A stretch of 64,000 nt of DNA from Bradyrhizobium sp. SRL28 (GCF_018596315.1 NZ_JAHEAG010000018.1:94554-158553), one strand, 5' to 3'; positions 42,472 to 51,165 are shown, counted from the stretch's first letter. Translations and numbers: made by a program. Notes: generated by a model from the letters alone, not told the origin.

Positions 42472-43149
42472 ATGGCACCAAAACTCACGCTGATCAGCCA
42501 CAAGCTTTGTCCCTATGTGCAGCGCGCGGTGATCGCGCTTACTGAAAAGGGCGTCCCATTCGAGCGGATCGATATCGATCTCGCCAACAAGCCGGACTGG
42601 TTCTTGAAGGTTTCGCCGCTCGGCAAAGTGCCGGTGCTGCTTGTCGAAACCAAGGACGGCGAAGCTGCCCTGTTCGAGAGCAATGTCATCTGCGAGTACA
42701 TCGAAGATACGCAAGGCGGCGCAAAGCTGCATCCGCAGGATCCGCTCGAGCGTGCGCGGCATCGCGCCTGGATGGAGTTCGGCTCCACCATTCTGAGCGA
42801 ATTATGGGGCCTGGAGACGACGGGTGATCCCGCGGTCTTTGAAACCAAGCGGAAGGCAGTAGCCGCGAAGTTCGCGCAGGTTGAAAACACGCTCGGCGCG
42901 GGACCATTCTTTGCCGGCAAGGATTTCAGCCTGGTGGACGCGGTGTTCGCGCCGATCTTCCGCTATTTCGATGTTTTCGATCAGTTGATCGATCTCTCGG
43001 TGTTCGCCGATACACCGAAGGTCCGCGCATGGCGAAAGGCGCTGGCGCAGCGGCCGAGCGCGCGCACGGCGGTGGGCGCCGACTATCCGCAATTGCTGCA
43101 CGCGTTCCTGGTGCGCCATGACGCGCATATGCTGAAGCTCGCAGCTTAG
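42472..43149 (+). CDS. Glutathione S-transferase family protein
   Basis: 225 aa from the ATG at 42472 with GGGAGG five bases upstream. The thioredoxin-like N-terminal domain carries ISHKLCPYVQRAVIALTEKG, with the Cys-Pro-Tyr-Val motif of glutaredoxin-like GSTs (omega/DHAR type). ESNVICEYIEDT is the glutathione carboxylate site. The C-terminal helical domain (RARHRAWMEFGS...; FSLVDAVFAPIFRYFDVF) is present. The cysteine active site implies reductase or thiol-transferase activity rather than classical conjugation. It is controlled by a region with three dyads and followed by a REP-like element. Confidence 0.92.
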   Translation: MAPKLTLISHKLCPYVQRAVIALTEKGVPFERIDIDLANKPDWFLKVSPLGKVPVLLVETKDGEAALFESNVICEYIEDTQGGAKLHPQDPLERARHRAWMEFGSTILSELWGLETTGDPAVFETKRKAVAAKFAQVENTLGAGPFFAGKDFSLVDAVFAPIFRYFDVFDQLIDLSVFADTPKVRAWRKALAQRPSARTAVGADYPQLLHAFLVRHDAHMLKLAA

Positions 43150-43164
43150 GTAGCGCCGTGTTGC

Positions 43165-43250
43165 TGTAGCCCGGATGGAGCGCAGCGCAATCCGGGAATC
43201 GTCAACGCTGGCAGCGGCCCCGGATTTCGCTGCGCTCCATCCGGGCTACA
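43165..43250. repeat. REP-like inverted repeat between convergent genes
   Basis: TGTAGCCCGGATGGAGCGC (from 43165) is mirrored by GCGCTCCATCCGGGCTACA (ending 43250), with a second pair of arms, AATCCGGG and CCCGGATT, inside. The two arms of about 32 bp are separated by about 21 bp. The unit is of the REP/BIME kind found repeatedly between convergent genes in Proteobacteria. It separates the GST and hydrolase genes and may also end both transcripts. Confidence 0.9.
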
Positions 43251-43265
43251 AGAGGGTCAGCCGTC

Positions 43266-43913
43266 TTAGCGGACGTTGGCGAGCCGCATGTCGAGATAGC
43301 CGGTCACCGTCTCCATCAGCGGCTCGAGCTTGCCGTCGAAGAAATGGTTGGCGCCCGGGATGATCTGCTGATCGATCACGATACCCTTTTGGGTCTTCAG
43401 TTTCTCGACCAACGTGTTGACGTCCTTCGGCGGCACCACCGCGTCCTTCTCGCCATGCACGATCAGGCCCGAGGACGGGCAGGGCGCGAGGAAGGAGAAG
43501 TCATAGAGATTGGCGGGCGGCGCGATCGAGATGAAGCCTTCGACCTCGGGCCGGCGCATCAAGAGCTGCATGCCGATCCAGGCGCCGAACGAGAAGCCGG
43601 CGACCCAGCAGGCGCGCGCTTCAGGATTGATGGTCTGGGCCCAGTCCAGCGCCGAAGCCGCGTCCGACAACTCGCCGGTGCCGTGGTCGAACGAACCCTG
43701 GCTGCGGCCGACGCCGCGAAAATTGAATCGCAGCACCGAGAAGCCGCGATGCGCAAACGCGTAGTAGCACTGGTAGACGATCTGGTGATTCATCGTGCCG
43801 TGGAACTGCGGATGCGGATGAAGGATCATCGCAATCGGCGCGTTCTTCTGCTTGGCCGGGTGATAACGGCCTTCGAGGCGGCCCGCGGGGCCGGTGAAAA
43901 TTACTTCAGGCAT
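43266..43913 (-). CDS. Alpha/beta hydrolase of the YheT/COG2945 type
   Basis: 215 aa. The nucleophile elbow is GFSFGAWIG, the acid lies in GEKDAVVP, and the histidine in GANHFFDG. The oxyanion region HPHPQFHGTMNH is characteristic of the COG2945 group of predicted hydrolases. It has no signal peptide and is probably cytoplasmic. The substrate is unknown. It is divergent from the iron-sulfur assembly operon (277 bp apart), and similar genes are often found beside nifS-like desulfurases in Rhizobiales. Confidence 0.9.
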   Translation of the reverse strand: MPEVIFTGPAGRLEGRYHPAKQKNAPIAMILHPHPQFHGTMNHQIVYQCYYAFAHRGFSVLRFNFRGVGRSQGSFDHGTGELSDAASALDWAQTINPEARACWVAGFSFGAWIGMQLLMRRPEVEGFISIAPPANLYDFSFLAPCPSSGLIVHGEKDAVVPPKDVNTLVEKLKTQKGIVIDQQIIPGANHFFDGKLEPLMETVTGYLDMRLANVR

Positions 43914-44190
43914 TGATGATCCCTAGGCAACGGACGTGATCCGGCGGAGAAGATGTGATCATGCGTCGTTGGACGATGCGCGGACGGGCGCTCCCGTGAA
44001 CTGGTTGCGGCCTTCTAGCATGAGGCGAGGGGCAAAAAGCAAGCATCTTGAACATCTGGAAGGCAGTTCAAGGCGTTAGCCTGAGATTGTAAGAGACGGC
44101 GCGATCCCCAATTGCCATAAGGCATCTTGCGCGGGCGTGAGGCCGAGGCTCGCCGGAGCTGCTGGCCGTTATAGGTATTATTATACGGAA

Positions 44191-45345
44191 ATGCCTGACC
44201 GGGTCTATCTCGACTGGAATGCGACGACGCCGCTTCGCCCCGAAGCCAGGCAAGCGATGACGGCTGCCTGGGACATGGCCGGTAATCCGTCCTCGGTTCA
44301 TGCCGAAGGTCGGCAGGCGCGTCGGCTGGTCGAGGATGCACGCACCGCCATCTCCGCGGCTGTCGGCGCCCGGCCGCAGGATGTGGTGTTTACGTCTGGT
44401 GGTACGGAGGCGAATGCGCTGGCGCTGACGCCGGGACTGCGCCGGGGCGCGGGCGAACCGGTCCGTCGGCTATTGGTCTCGGCCATCGAACATACGTCGG
44501 TGCTGTCGGGCGGGCGTTTCTTGCCGGAGGCGATCGGCTCCATCCAGGTTACCGGATCCGGCCTGATCGACATCGACCATCTGCGGAGGCGTCTTGCCGT
44601 TGGGCAGCCGGCGCTTGTTTCGGTCATGCTGGCCAATAACGAGACCGGCGCGCTTCAACCGGTCGGCGAGGTCGCTGACATCGTGCATGAAGCCGGCGGG
44701 CTGTTGCATGTCGATGCAATCCAGGCGTTGGGAAAGATACCTTTTGATATCAAATTGGTGAAAGCCGATCTGGTCACGCTTTCTGCGCACAAGATCGGTG
44801 GCCCCAAAGGGGCGGGGGCGCTGGTCCTGGCGGAGGACGTGCAGGGGCTGGAGCCGCTGGTGCGTGGCGGTGGTCAGGAGCTGGGGCGGCGCGCCGGCAC
44901 CGAGAATGTCGCAGGCATTGCGGCGTTCGGCGCGGCAACCACTGCCGCTATGGCCGCGTTGGCGGGGTACGCCGTGCGGCTTCAGGTTTTGCGCGAACGC
45001 CTTGAGAAGGGGTTAATGCAAACCCCTGGTATGATTGTATTTTCGGCCGATGCCCCGCGGTTACCGAATACCACCCTGTTCACCGTTCCCGGTCTCAAGG
45101 CCGAAACGGCCGTGATTGGTTTCGATCTCGGCGGTATTGCGGTATCCTCTGGTTCCGCCTGCTCGTCCGGCAAGGTCCAGCCGTCGCACGTCCTGGCTGC
45201 CATGGGGGTTGGCGGGGAACTGGCGCAGGGAGCGGTGCGGCTCAGTCTGGGCTGGTCTACCACGGAGGCAGACATTGATTTGGCCCTTGAGGCTTGGCGA
45301 AAGCTTGCCGATGCCTTACTTAGAGGGCGACGAAACACAGCTTGA
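44191..45345 (+). CDS. IscS/NifS-type cysteine desulfurase
   Basis: 384 aa from the ATG at 44191. It removes sulfur from cysteine for iron-sulfur cluster assembly. The start sequence MPDRVYLDWNATTPLRPEA is the IscS/NifS family N-terminus. SAIEHTSVL and HVDAIQALGKIPFD are cofactor contacts, PLP binds Lys201 in LSAHKIGGPKGAG, and the mobile-loop cysteine Cys324 is in SSGSACSSGK. It is first gene of the SUF operon. A second desulfurase of the SufS type lies downstream, so two systems coexist in one unit. No Rrf2-type regulator is seen ahead of it. Confidence 0.94.
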   Translation: MPDRVYLDWNATTPLRPEARQAMTAAWDMAGNPSSVHAEGRQARRLVEDARTAISAAVGARPQDVVFTSGGTEANALALTPGLRRGAGEPVRRLLVSAIEHTSVLSGGRFLPEAIGSIQVTGSGLIDIDHLRRRLAVGQPALVSVMLANNETGALQPVGEVADIVHEAGGLLHVDAIQALGKIPFDIKLVKADLVTLSAHKIGGPKGAGALVLAEDVQGLEPLVRGGGQELGRRAGTENVAGIAAFGAATTAAMAALAGYAVRLQVLRERLEKGLMQTPGMIVFSADAPRLPNTTLFTVPGLKAETAVIGFDLGGIAVSSGSACSSGKVQPSHVLAAMGVGGELAQGAVRLSLGWSTTEADIDLALEAWRKLADALLRGRRNTA

Positions 45346-45356
45346 AACGTTCTAAG
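45341..45356. promoter_or_regulatory. ICE-like dyad upstream of sufB
   Basis: CTTGAAACGTTCTAAG has the core GAA-NNN-TTC, with TT on the left and TAA on the right. It resembles the iron control element bound by Irr in Bradyrhizobium (TTTAGAA-NNN-TTCTAAA), although the left arm is incomplete. It overlaps the stop of the desulfurase gene and lies 78 bp before sufB. Iron-dependent regulation of sufB is plausible but unproven. Confidence 0.4.
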
Positions 45357-45433
45357 TGAGTTTCGCCGGAACGCTTCGTCGCTGATTTGGAATTGTTCCA
45401 CCGCGGTCCTTGAAACCGCGAGCGGAGGATGGA

Positions 45434-46915
45434 ATGCCAGCCGTACAAGAGACGGTCGAGCGCGTGAAGCGCATCGACGTCGACCAGTATCGATATGGGT
45501 TTGAGACGCTGATCGAGTCCGACAAGGCCCCCAAAGGTCTCTCGGAAGACACCGTCCGCTTTATCTCAGCGAAAAAGAACGAGCCGGCCTGGATGCTGGA
45601 ATGGCGTCTGGAGGCCTATCGCCGCTGGCTGACCATGACCGAGCCGACCTGGGCCCGCGTCAACTATCCCAGAATCGACTACCAGGATCTCTATTACTAC
45701 TCCGCGCCTAAGCCGAAGAAGCAGATCGGCTCGCTCGACGAGATCGATCCGGAGATCCTCAAGACTTACGAGAAGCTTGGCATCCCCCTGCGCGAAGTCG
45801 AGGTGCTCGAAGGCGTCGTCAGGCCGGAAGGCGAGCGCAAGATCGCCGTCGATGCCGTGTTCGACTCGGTCTCCGTCGCCACCACGTTCCAGAAGGAATT
45901 GAAGGCGGCCGGCGTGATCTTCATGCCGATCTCGGAAGCGATCCGCGAGCATCCCGAGCTGGTGAAGAAGTATCTCGGCACGGTGGTGCCGACCTCGGAC
46001 AATTACTTCGCGACGCTGAATTCCGCGGTGTTCTCCGACGGCTCGTTCGTCTACGTGCCGCCGGGCGTGCGCTGCCCGATGGAGCTGTCGACTTACTTCC
46101 GCATCAACGAGCGCAACACCGGCCAGTTCGAGCGCACGCTGATCATCGCCGACAAGGGGTCTTACGTCAGCTATCTCGAAGGCTGCACCGCACCGCAGCG
46201 CGACGAGAACCAGTTGCATGCCGCCGTCGTCGAACTCGTCACGCTCGACGATGCCGAGATCAAATATTCGACGGTGCAGAACTGGTACCCTGGCAATTCC
46301 GAAGGCGTCGGGGGCATCTACAATTTCGTCACCAAGCGTGGCGACTGCCGCGGCAACAATTCGAAGATTTCCTGGACCCAGGTCGAGACGGGATCAGCGA
46401 TCACCTGGAAATATCCGAGCTGCATCCTGCGCGGCGACAATTCACGCGGCGAGTTCTATTCGATCGCGATCTCGAACGGTCACCAGCAGGTCGACTCTGG
46501 CACCAAGATGATCCATCTCGGCAAGAACACGACCAGCCGGATCATCGCGAAGGGCATCGCGGCGGGCGTTTCCCAGAACACCTATCGCGGTCTCGTCACC
46601 GCGCATCGCAAGGCGACCGGCGCGCGCAATTTTACCGCCTGCGACTCGCTCCTGATCGGCGACAAATGCGGCGCGCACACCGTGCCTTATGTGGAAGCGA
46701 AGAATTCATCCGCGCTGTTCGAACACGAAGCGACCACGTCGAAGATTTCGGAGGACGTGCTGTTCTACTGCGTGCAGCGCGGGCTCAGCCAGGAAGAAGC
46801 CGTTGGCCTCGTGGTCAATGGTTTCGTGAAGGATGTGCTGCAGCAGCTGCCGATGGAGTTCGCGGTTGAGGCGCAGAAGCTGATCTCGATCTCGCTCGAA
46901 GGATCGGTTGGATAG
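45434..46915 (+). CDS. sufB: Fe-S cluster assembly scaffold protein SufB
   Basis: 493 aa from the ATG at 45434 with GGAGGA upstream. SufB forms the SufBC2D scaffold on which clusters are built. Its parallel beta-helix core, with SFVYVPPGVRCPMELSTYFRINE-type segments and LEGCTAPQRDENQLHAAVVEL, is followed by the C-terminal region NFTACDSLLIGDKCGAHTVPY holding the conserved cysteine and glutamates. The length is that of the alphaproteobacterial type. It follows the IscS-type desulfurase and an ICE-like site. A REP-like element separates it from sufC. Confidence 0.97.
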   Translation: MPAVQETVERVKRIDVDQYRYGFETLIESDKAPKGLSEDTVRFISAKKNEPAWMLEWRLEAYRRWLTMTEPTWARVNYPRIDYQDLYYYSAPKPKKQIGSLDEIDPEILKTYEKLGIPLREVEVLEGVVRPEGERKIAVDAVFDSVSVATTFQKELKAAGVIFMPISEAIREHPELVKKYLGTVVPTSDNYFATLNSAVFSDGSFVYVPPGVRCPMELSTYFRINERNTGQFERTLIIADKGSYVSYLEGCTAPQRDENQLHAAVVELVTLDDAEIKYSTVQNWYPGNSEGVGGIYNFVTKRGDCRGNNSKISWTQVETGSAITWKYPSCILRGDNSRGEFYSIAISNGHQQVDSGTKMIHLGKNTTSRIIAKGIAAGVSQNTYRGLVTAHRKATGARNFTACDSLLIGDKCGAHTVPYVEAKNSSALFEHEATTSKISEDVLFYCVQRGLSQEEAVGLVVNGFVKDVLQQLPMEFAVEAQKLISISLEGSVG

Positions 46916-46918
46916 CGA

Positions 46919-47023
46919 CCTCATCCTGAGGAGGCAGCGTGAGCGGCTGTCTCGAAGGATGAGAGGAAGATTGTTGGCCACGTCCTTCGAGACGCGCCTG
47001 ACCGGCGCTCCTCAGGACGAGGA
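46919..47023. repeat. REP-like inverted repeat inside the suf operon
   Basis: CCTCATCCTGAGGAGGC (from 46919) pairs with GCGCTCCTCAGGACGAGG (ending 47023), and GTCTCGAAGGATGAG pairs with CACGTCCTTCGAGAC inside. The nested arms would form a long RNA hairpin between sufB and sufC. CTCATCCTGAGGAG-type elements are dispersed repeats in Bradyrhizobium. The gap separates co-transcribed genes, so it could set relative mRNA levels. Confidence 0.85.
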
Positions 47024-47040
47024 ACAAGGAACGGAAAACA

Positions 47041-47793
47041 ATGTCTCTACTTGAAGTCAAAAATCTGAAGGTTCGCGTCGAGGATAATGAAATTCTCCAC
47101 GGGCTGACGCTCACCGTGAATCCGGGCGAGGTGCATGCGATCATGGGGCCGAATGGCTCCGGCAAATCGACGTTGTCGCATGTGATCGCCGGCAAGCCGG
47201 GCTATGAAGTCACCGACGGCGAAATCCTCTTCAAGGGCGAAGACCTTCTTGAGATGTCGCCGGATGAGCGCGCCGCCAAGGGCGTGTTCCTGGCCTTCCA
47301 GTATCCGGTCGAGATTCCGGGCGTTGCGACCATGACGTTCCTGCGCACCGCGCTCAACGCCCAGCGCAAGGCACGCGGCGAGAGCGAATACTCAACGCCG
47401 GACTTTCTGAAGAAGGTGCGCGAGGTCGCAAAGTCACTGAACATTCCGCAGGACATGCTCCGCCGCGGTGTCAATGTCGGCTTTTCCGGCGGCGAGAAGA
47501 AGCGCAACGAGATTCTGCAGATGGCTTTGTTTGAGCCAGCCGTCTGCATCCTCGATGAGATGGATTCCGGCCTCGACATCGACGCGCTCCGCGTTGCGGC
47601 CGATGGCGTCAACGCGCTGCGTTCGCCTGATCGTGCCATGGTGGTCATCACCCACTACCAGCGGCTGCTCAACTACATCGTGCCTGACTTCGTGCACGTG
47701 ATGTCGAAGGGCCGGGTCGTCAAAAGCGGCGGCAAGGATCTGGCGCTGGAGCTCGAGGCTTCCGGCTACGCGCAGTTCGAAGACGCAGCCTGA
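47041..47793 (+). CDS. sufC: Fe-S cluster assembly ATPase SufC
   Basis: 250 aa. This ABC-type ATPase powers the SufBCD scaffold. Walker A GPNGSGKST is at 36-44, the Q-loop region is LAFQYPVEIPGV, the signature is NVGFSGGEKKRNEIL, and Walker B is CILDEMDSGLDIDAL. The switch histidine is in VITHYQRLL. It has no membrane segment. The order sufB-sufC-sufD-sufS is standard. It lies 125 bp after sufB, with a REP-like hairpin between, and 11 bp before sufD. Confidence 0.98.
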   Translation: MSLLEVKNLKVRVEDNEILHGLTLTVNPGEVHAIMGPNGSGKSTLSHVIAGKPGYEVTDGEILFKGEDLLEMSPDERAAKGVFLAFQYPVEIPGVATMTFLRTALNAQRKARGESEYSTPDFLKKVREVAKSLNIPQDMLRRGVNVGFSGGEKKRNEILQMALFEPAVCILDEMDSGLDIDALRVAADGVNALRSPDRAMVVITHYQRLLNYIVPDFVHVMSKGRVVKSGGKDLALELEASGYAQFEDAA

Positions 47794-47804
47794 CAGGTAT
47801 CGTG

Positions 47805-49130
47805 ATGAATTTGGCTTTGGCAAAGAACGAGACCGGACGCGCGCTGAGCGACAGCTTCGCGGTCGCACGCGACCGGCTGCCGGGTACCGGCAAGGTCGCC
47901 GAGGCGCGAAGTGCTGCATTCGAAGCCTATGACCGTGTGGGCCTGCCGCACCGGCGCATCGAAGACTGGAAATACACCGACCTGCGCGCACTGATGCGCG
48001 AAGTGCTGCCGCTGGCGCCCGCACCGGATGCTGCCGCGCTGAAGCGGGCTGCGGCCGCTGTGAAGCTGCAGGCGGTCAAGGAGACGCGCCGGTTGGTCCT
48101 GGTGGATGGCGTGTTCGCGCCAAAACTTTCCGAACTGGATGGGCTGGAGAAGGGCGTTGCCGTAGGCACCTTGCGCGGCGTCCTGGAATCCGGCGAAGCC
48201 GCCGTGCAGGCCCAACTGTTTACGCTCGACACCGCCAATCCGATGATCGCGCTCAACACTGCGATGATGACCGACGGCGTGGTGATCGAGATCGCCAATG
48301 GCATCGTGGTGACGCAGCCGCTGCATATCATTCATGTTGCGACGGGCACCACTCCCACGGCGATGTTCACACGCTCGCTGCTGCGGCTCGGCAAGGACGC
48401 CGGCGTGACGCTGGTCGAAAGCTACATCGCAGCCGACGGCGCGAAGACCTATCAGGCCCACGACTCGCTGGTCATCTCGATCGGCGACAATTCGCGGCTC
48501 GACCATGTCCGCCTGGTCGAGGACAGCCGTGAGGCCGTCAATATTTCCTCCGCCGTGATTACGCTGGGCGCGCACGCGCATTTCAACACCTTCGGCATGA
48601 CCTCGGGCGCTGCCGTCAGCCGCTATCAGGCGACGATTGCGTTCGCCGGCGAGGGCTCCCGGGTTGAGACCAATGGCGTCAATCTGCTCAATGGCCGCCA
48701 GCACGCCGACACCACGCTGTTCATGGACCACGCAGTGCCGCATTGCGCCAGCCGAGAAGTGTTCCGCGCCGTCGCCGACGACCGCGCCCATTCGGTGTTC
48801 CAGGGCCGCATCATCGTGCGCCCCCACGCGCAGAAGACCGACGCCAAGATGATGACGCGGGCGCTGCTGCTGTCCGACGAGGCCGAGGCCGACAACAAGC
48901 CGGAGCTCGAAATCTTCGCCGACGACGTCACCTGCGGCCATGGCGCCACCACGGGCGCGCTCGACGAGAGCCTGCTGTTCTACCTGCGTGCCCGCGGCCT
49001 TTCCGAGAAGGAAGCCCAAGCGCTGCTGATCCAGGCATTCGTGGGCGAGGCCATTGAATCGATCGTCAATGATGATCTGCGCGAACTCGCGATTGCAGCG
49101 GCGCACCGGTGGCTGGAGGCAAGGGGATGA
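47805..49130 (+). CDS. sufD: Fe-S cluster assembly protein SufD
   Basis: 441 aa from the ATG at 47805 (a GTG lies one codon before). SufD pairs with SufB in the scaffold. Features include the N-terminal helix bundle with RRIEDWKYTDLRAL, the beta-helix core, NGVNLLNGRQHADTTLFMDH and HCASREVFRAVADDRA with a conserved histidine, and the C-terminal LSEKEAQALLIQAFVGE. The stop overlaps the sufS start (ATGA), so the two are translationally coupled. Confidence 0.97.
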   Translation: MNLALAKNETGRALSDSFAVARDRLPGTGKVAEARSAAFEAYDRVGLPHRRIEDWKYTDLRALMREVLPLAPAPDAAALKRAAAAVKLQAVKETRRLVLVDGVFAPKLSELDGLEKGVAVGTLRGVLESGEAAVQAQLFTLDTANPMIALNTAMMTDGVVIEIANGIVVTQPLHIIHVATGTTPTAMFTRSLLRLGKDAGVTLVESYIAADGAKTYQAHDSLVISIGDNSRLDHVRLVEDSREAVNISSAVITLGAHAHFNTFGMTSGAAVSRYQATIAFAGEGSRVETNGVNLLNGRQHADTTLFMDHAVPHCASREVFRAVADDRAHSVFQGRIIVRPHAQKTDAKMMTRALLLSDEAEADNKPELEIFADDVTCGHGATTGALDESLLFYLRARGLSEKEAQALLIQAFVGEAIESIVNDDLRELAIAAAHRWLEARG

Positions 49131-50374
49131 CAATGCATCCGGCGGTGTCCAACGGTGCATATGACGTCGCCCGCGTGCGGGAAGATTTCCCCGCGCTGGC
49201 GATGAAGATTTATGGCAAGCCGCTGGTCTATCTCGACAACGCGGCCTCGGCGCAAAAGCCGAATGCGGTGCTCGACCGCATGACGGAAGCCTACAAGAGC
49301 GAGTACGCCAACGTGCATCGCGGCTTGCACTACCTCGCCAATGCCGCGACCGAGGCTTACGAGGGCGCACGCGCCAAGGTGGCGAAATTCATCAATGCGG
49401 CGCGTAATGAAGAAATCATCTTCACCCGCAATGTCACCGAGGCCATCAATCTGGTGGCATCGTCCTGGGGCGAGCCCAATATCAAGCCGGGCGACGAGAT
49501 CGTGCTCTCGATCATGGAGCACCACTCCAACATCGTGCCTTGGCACTTCCTGCGCGAACGCCATGGCGCGGTGATCAAATGGGCGCCGGTCGACGACGAC
49601 GGCAATTTCCTGATCGAGGAATTCGAGAAGCTGCTGACGCCGCGCACCAAGCTCGTCGCCATCACCCAGATGTCGAACGCGCTCGGCACCTTCGTCCCGG
49701 TCAAGGAGGTCGTGAAGCTCGCCCATGACCGCGGCATTCCGGTGCTGGTCGACGGCGCACAAGGCGCGGTACATCTGCCGATCGACGTGCAGGACCTCGA
49801 TTGCGATTTTTATGCCTTCACCGGCCACAAGATCTATGGTCCGACCGGCATTGGCGCGCTCTATGCCAAGCATGAGCACCTGGTGGCGATGCGGCCCTAT
49901 AATGGTGGCGGCGAGATGATTCGCGAGGTGGCAAAGGATTGGGTCACCTATGGCGACCCGCCGCACAAGTTCGAGGCCGGGACGCCGCCGATCGTCGAGG
50001 CGATCGGGCTGGGTGCTGCGATCGACTACGTTAATTCGATCGGCAAGGAGCGCATCGCCGCCCACGAGCACGATCTCCTGACCTACGCCCAGGAGCGCCT
50101 GCGCGAAATCAACTCGCTGCGCCTGATCGGCACCGCGCGTGGCAAGGGACCGGTGATTTCCTTCGAGATGAAGGGCGCTCATGCCCATGACGTCGCGACC
50201 GTGATCGACCGGCAGGGGATTGCGGTGCGCGCCGGCACCCATTGCGTGATGCCGCTTTTAGAGCGGTTCAATGTCACAGCCACCTGCCGGGCATCGTTTG
50301 GGATGTATAATACCCGGGAAGAAGTCGACCATCTGACACAGGCGCTGATCAAGGCGCGGGAATTGTTCTCATGA
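49127..50374 (+). CDS. sufS: SufS-type cysteine desulfurase
   Basis: 415 aa from the ATG at 49127 (a second ATG two codons on). It supplies persulfide to the SufBCD scaffold. The start REDFPALAMKIYGKPLVYLDNAASAQKP is diagnostic in short pieces. PLP binds Lys235 in FTGHKIYGPTG, and the catalytic cysteine is Cys373 in RAGTHCVMPL. It belongs to the group II desulfurases that work with SufE or SufU; neither is encoded here, so the partner must be elsewhere. The ends overlap sufD and sufT by four bases each. Confidence 0.97.
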   Translation: MTMHPAVSNGAYDVARVREDFPALAMKIYGKPLVYLDNAASAQKPNAVLDRMTEAYKSEYANVHRGLHYLANAATEAYEGARAKVAKFINAARNEEIIFTRNVTEAINLVASSWGEPNIKPGDEIVLSIMEHHSNIVPWHFLRERHGAVIKWAPVDDDGNFLIEEFEKLLTPRTKLVAITQMSNALGTFVPVKEVVKLAHDRGIPVLVDGAQGAVHLPIDVQDLDCDFYAFTGHKIYGPTGIGALYAKHEHLVAMRPYNGGGEMIREVAKDWVTYGDPPHKFEAGTPPIVEAIGLGAAIDYVNSIGKERIAAHEHDLLTYAQERLREINSLRLIGTARGKGPVISFEMKGAHAHDVATVIDRQGIAVRAGTHCVMPLLERFNVTATCRASFGMYNTREEVDHLTQALIKARELFS

Positions 50375-50742
50375 GTGACACAGCCGAAGTCAAATCAGCC
50401 AATATGGAAACCATCTCGGCGCTGCCGCCCGAGGAAACCGAGCGGCTGGGGACCGAAATCGTCGCTGCGCTGAAGACGGTATTCGATCCGGAAATTCCGG
50501 CCGACATCTACGAGCTCGGCCTGATCTACAAGGTCGACCTCAAGGATGACCGTGGCGTCGACGTGATGATGACGCTGACCACGCCGAACTGCCCGGCGGC
50601 AGGCGAACTGCCGACCATGGTGGAGAACGCGGTCGCCAGCGTTCCCGGCGTCGGCGTCGTCAATGTGAACCTGGTGTGGGATCCGGCCTGGACGCCGGAT
50701 CGCATGTCCGACGAGGCGCGCCTCGTCCTCAATATGTGGTGA
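50371..50742 (+). CDS. sufT: SUF-associated DUF59/MIP18 protein (SufT-like)
   Basis: 123 aa. The MIP18/DUF59 core includes FDPEIPADIYELGLIYKVDL, MMTLTTPNCPAAGELP with the conserved cysteine, and VNVNLVWDPAWTPDRMSDEA. Such proteins help maturation of iron-sulfur proteins, and suf-operon members are called SufT. The N-terminal 20 residues are variable. The start overlaps the sufS stop (ATGA). The symbol is by context and domain; the precise role in this group is less certain than for SufBCDS. Confidence 0.9.
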   Translation: MSDTAEVKSANMETISALPPEETERLGTEIVAALKTVFDPEIPADIYELGLIYKVDLKDDRGVDVMMTLTTPNCPAAGELPTMVENAVASVPGVGVVNVNLVWDPAWTPDRMSDEARLVLNMW

Positions 50743-50751
50743 AGGGATCCG

Positions 50752-51165
50752 TTGCCGAAATTATCCGGTGTCATCGAGACCGCGCTTTACGTTGATGACC
50801 TCGGGCGCGCCCGCGCATTCTACGAGAAGGTGCTCGGACTTGTGCCGCTGACGGCCGACTCGCGATTTCTTGCCTACGATGTCGGCGGCCGCAGCGTGTT
50901 GCTGCTCTTTCTCCGCGGTTCGACACCCGAGCCGATCCAACTACCCGGCGGCACCATTCCGCCGCATGACGGCAGCGGCCCTGTTCACATGGCTTTTGCC
51001 ATTGCGGCGGCCGAACTGCCGGCCTGGGAACGGTCGCTTGGTGAGCACGATGTCGTGATCGAAGGCAGGACAGATTGGCCGCGCGGCGGAAGGAGCATCT
51101 ACTTCCGCGACCCGGACAATCACCTGCTGGAGCTGGCGACACCGGGAATTTGGGCGATTTACTAG
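50752..51165 (+). CDS. VOC (glyoxalase/dioxygenase-fold) protein in the suf operon
   Basis: 137 aa starting at a TTG at 50752, with AAGGGA a few bases upstream; no ATG is in frame nearby. The two beta-alpha-beta-beta-beta modules of the VOC fold are clear (ALYVDDLGRARAFYEKVLGL; GRSIYFRDPDNHLLELATPG). The metal-ligand glutamate is in LLELA and a histidine in GPVHMAFAI. Members include fosfomycin/glyoxalase-like enzymes and dioxygenases; the substrate is unknown. It follows sufT by 9 bp, so it is co-transcribed, and it separates sufT from sufA. Confidence 0.85.
   Translation: MPKLSGVIETALYVDDLGRARAFYEKVLGLVPLTADSRFLAYDVGGRSVLLLFLRGSTPEPIQLPGGTIPPHDGSGPVHMAFAIAAAELPAWERSLGEHDVVIEGRTDWPRGGRSIYFRDPDNHLLELATPGIWAIY

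Noticed and set aside
47766..49370. Long minus-strand frame over sufD and sufS
   Set aside because: Opposite-strand shadow of sufD, with no start signal.
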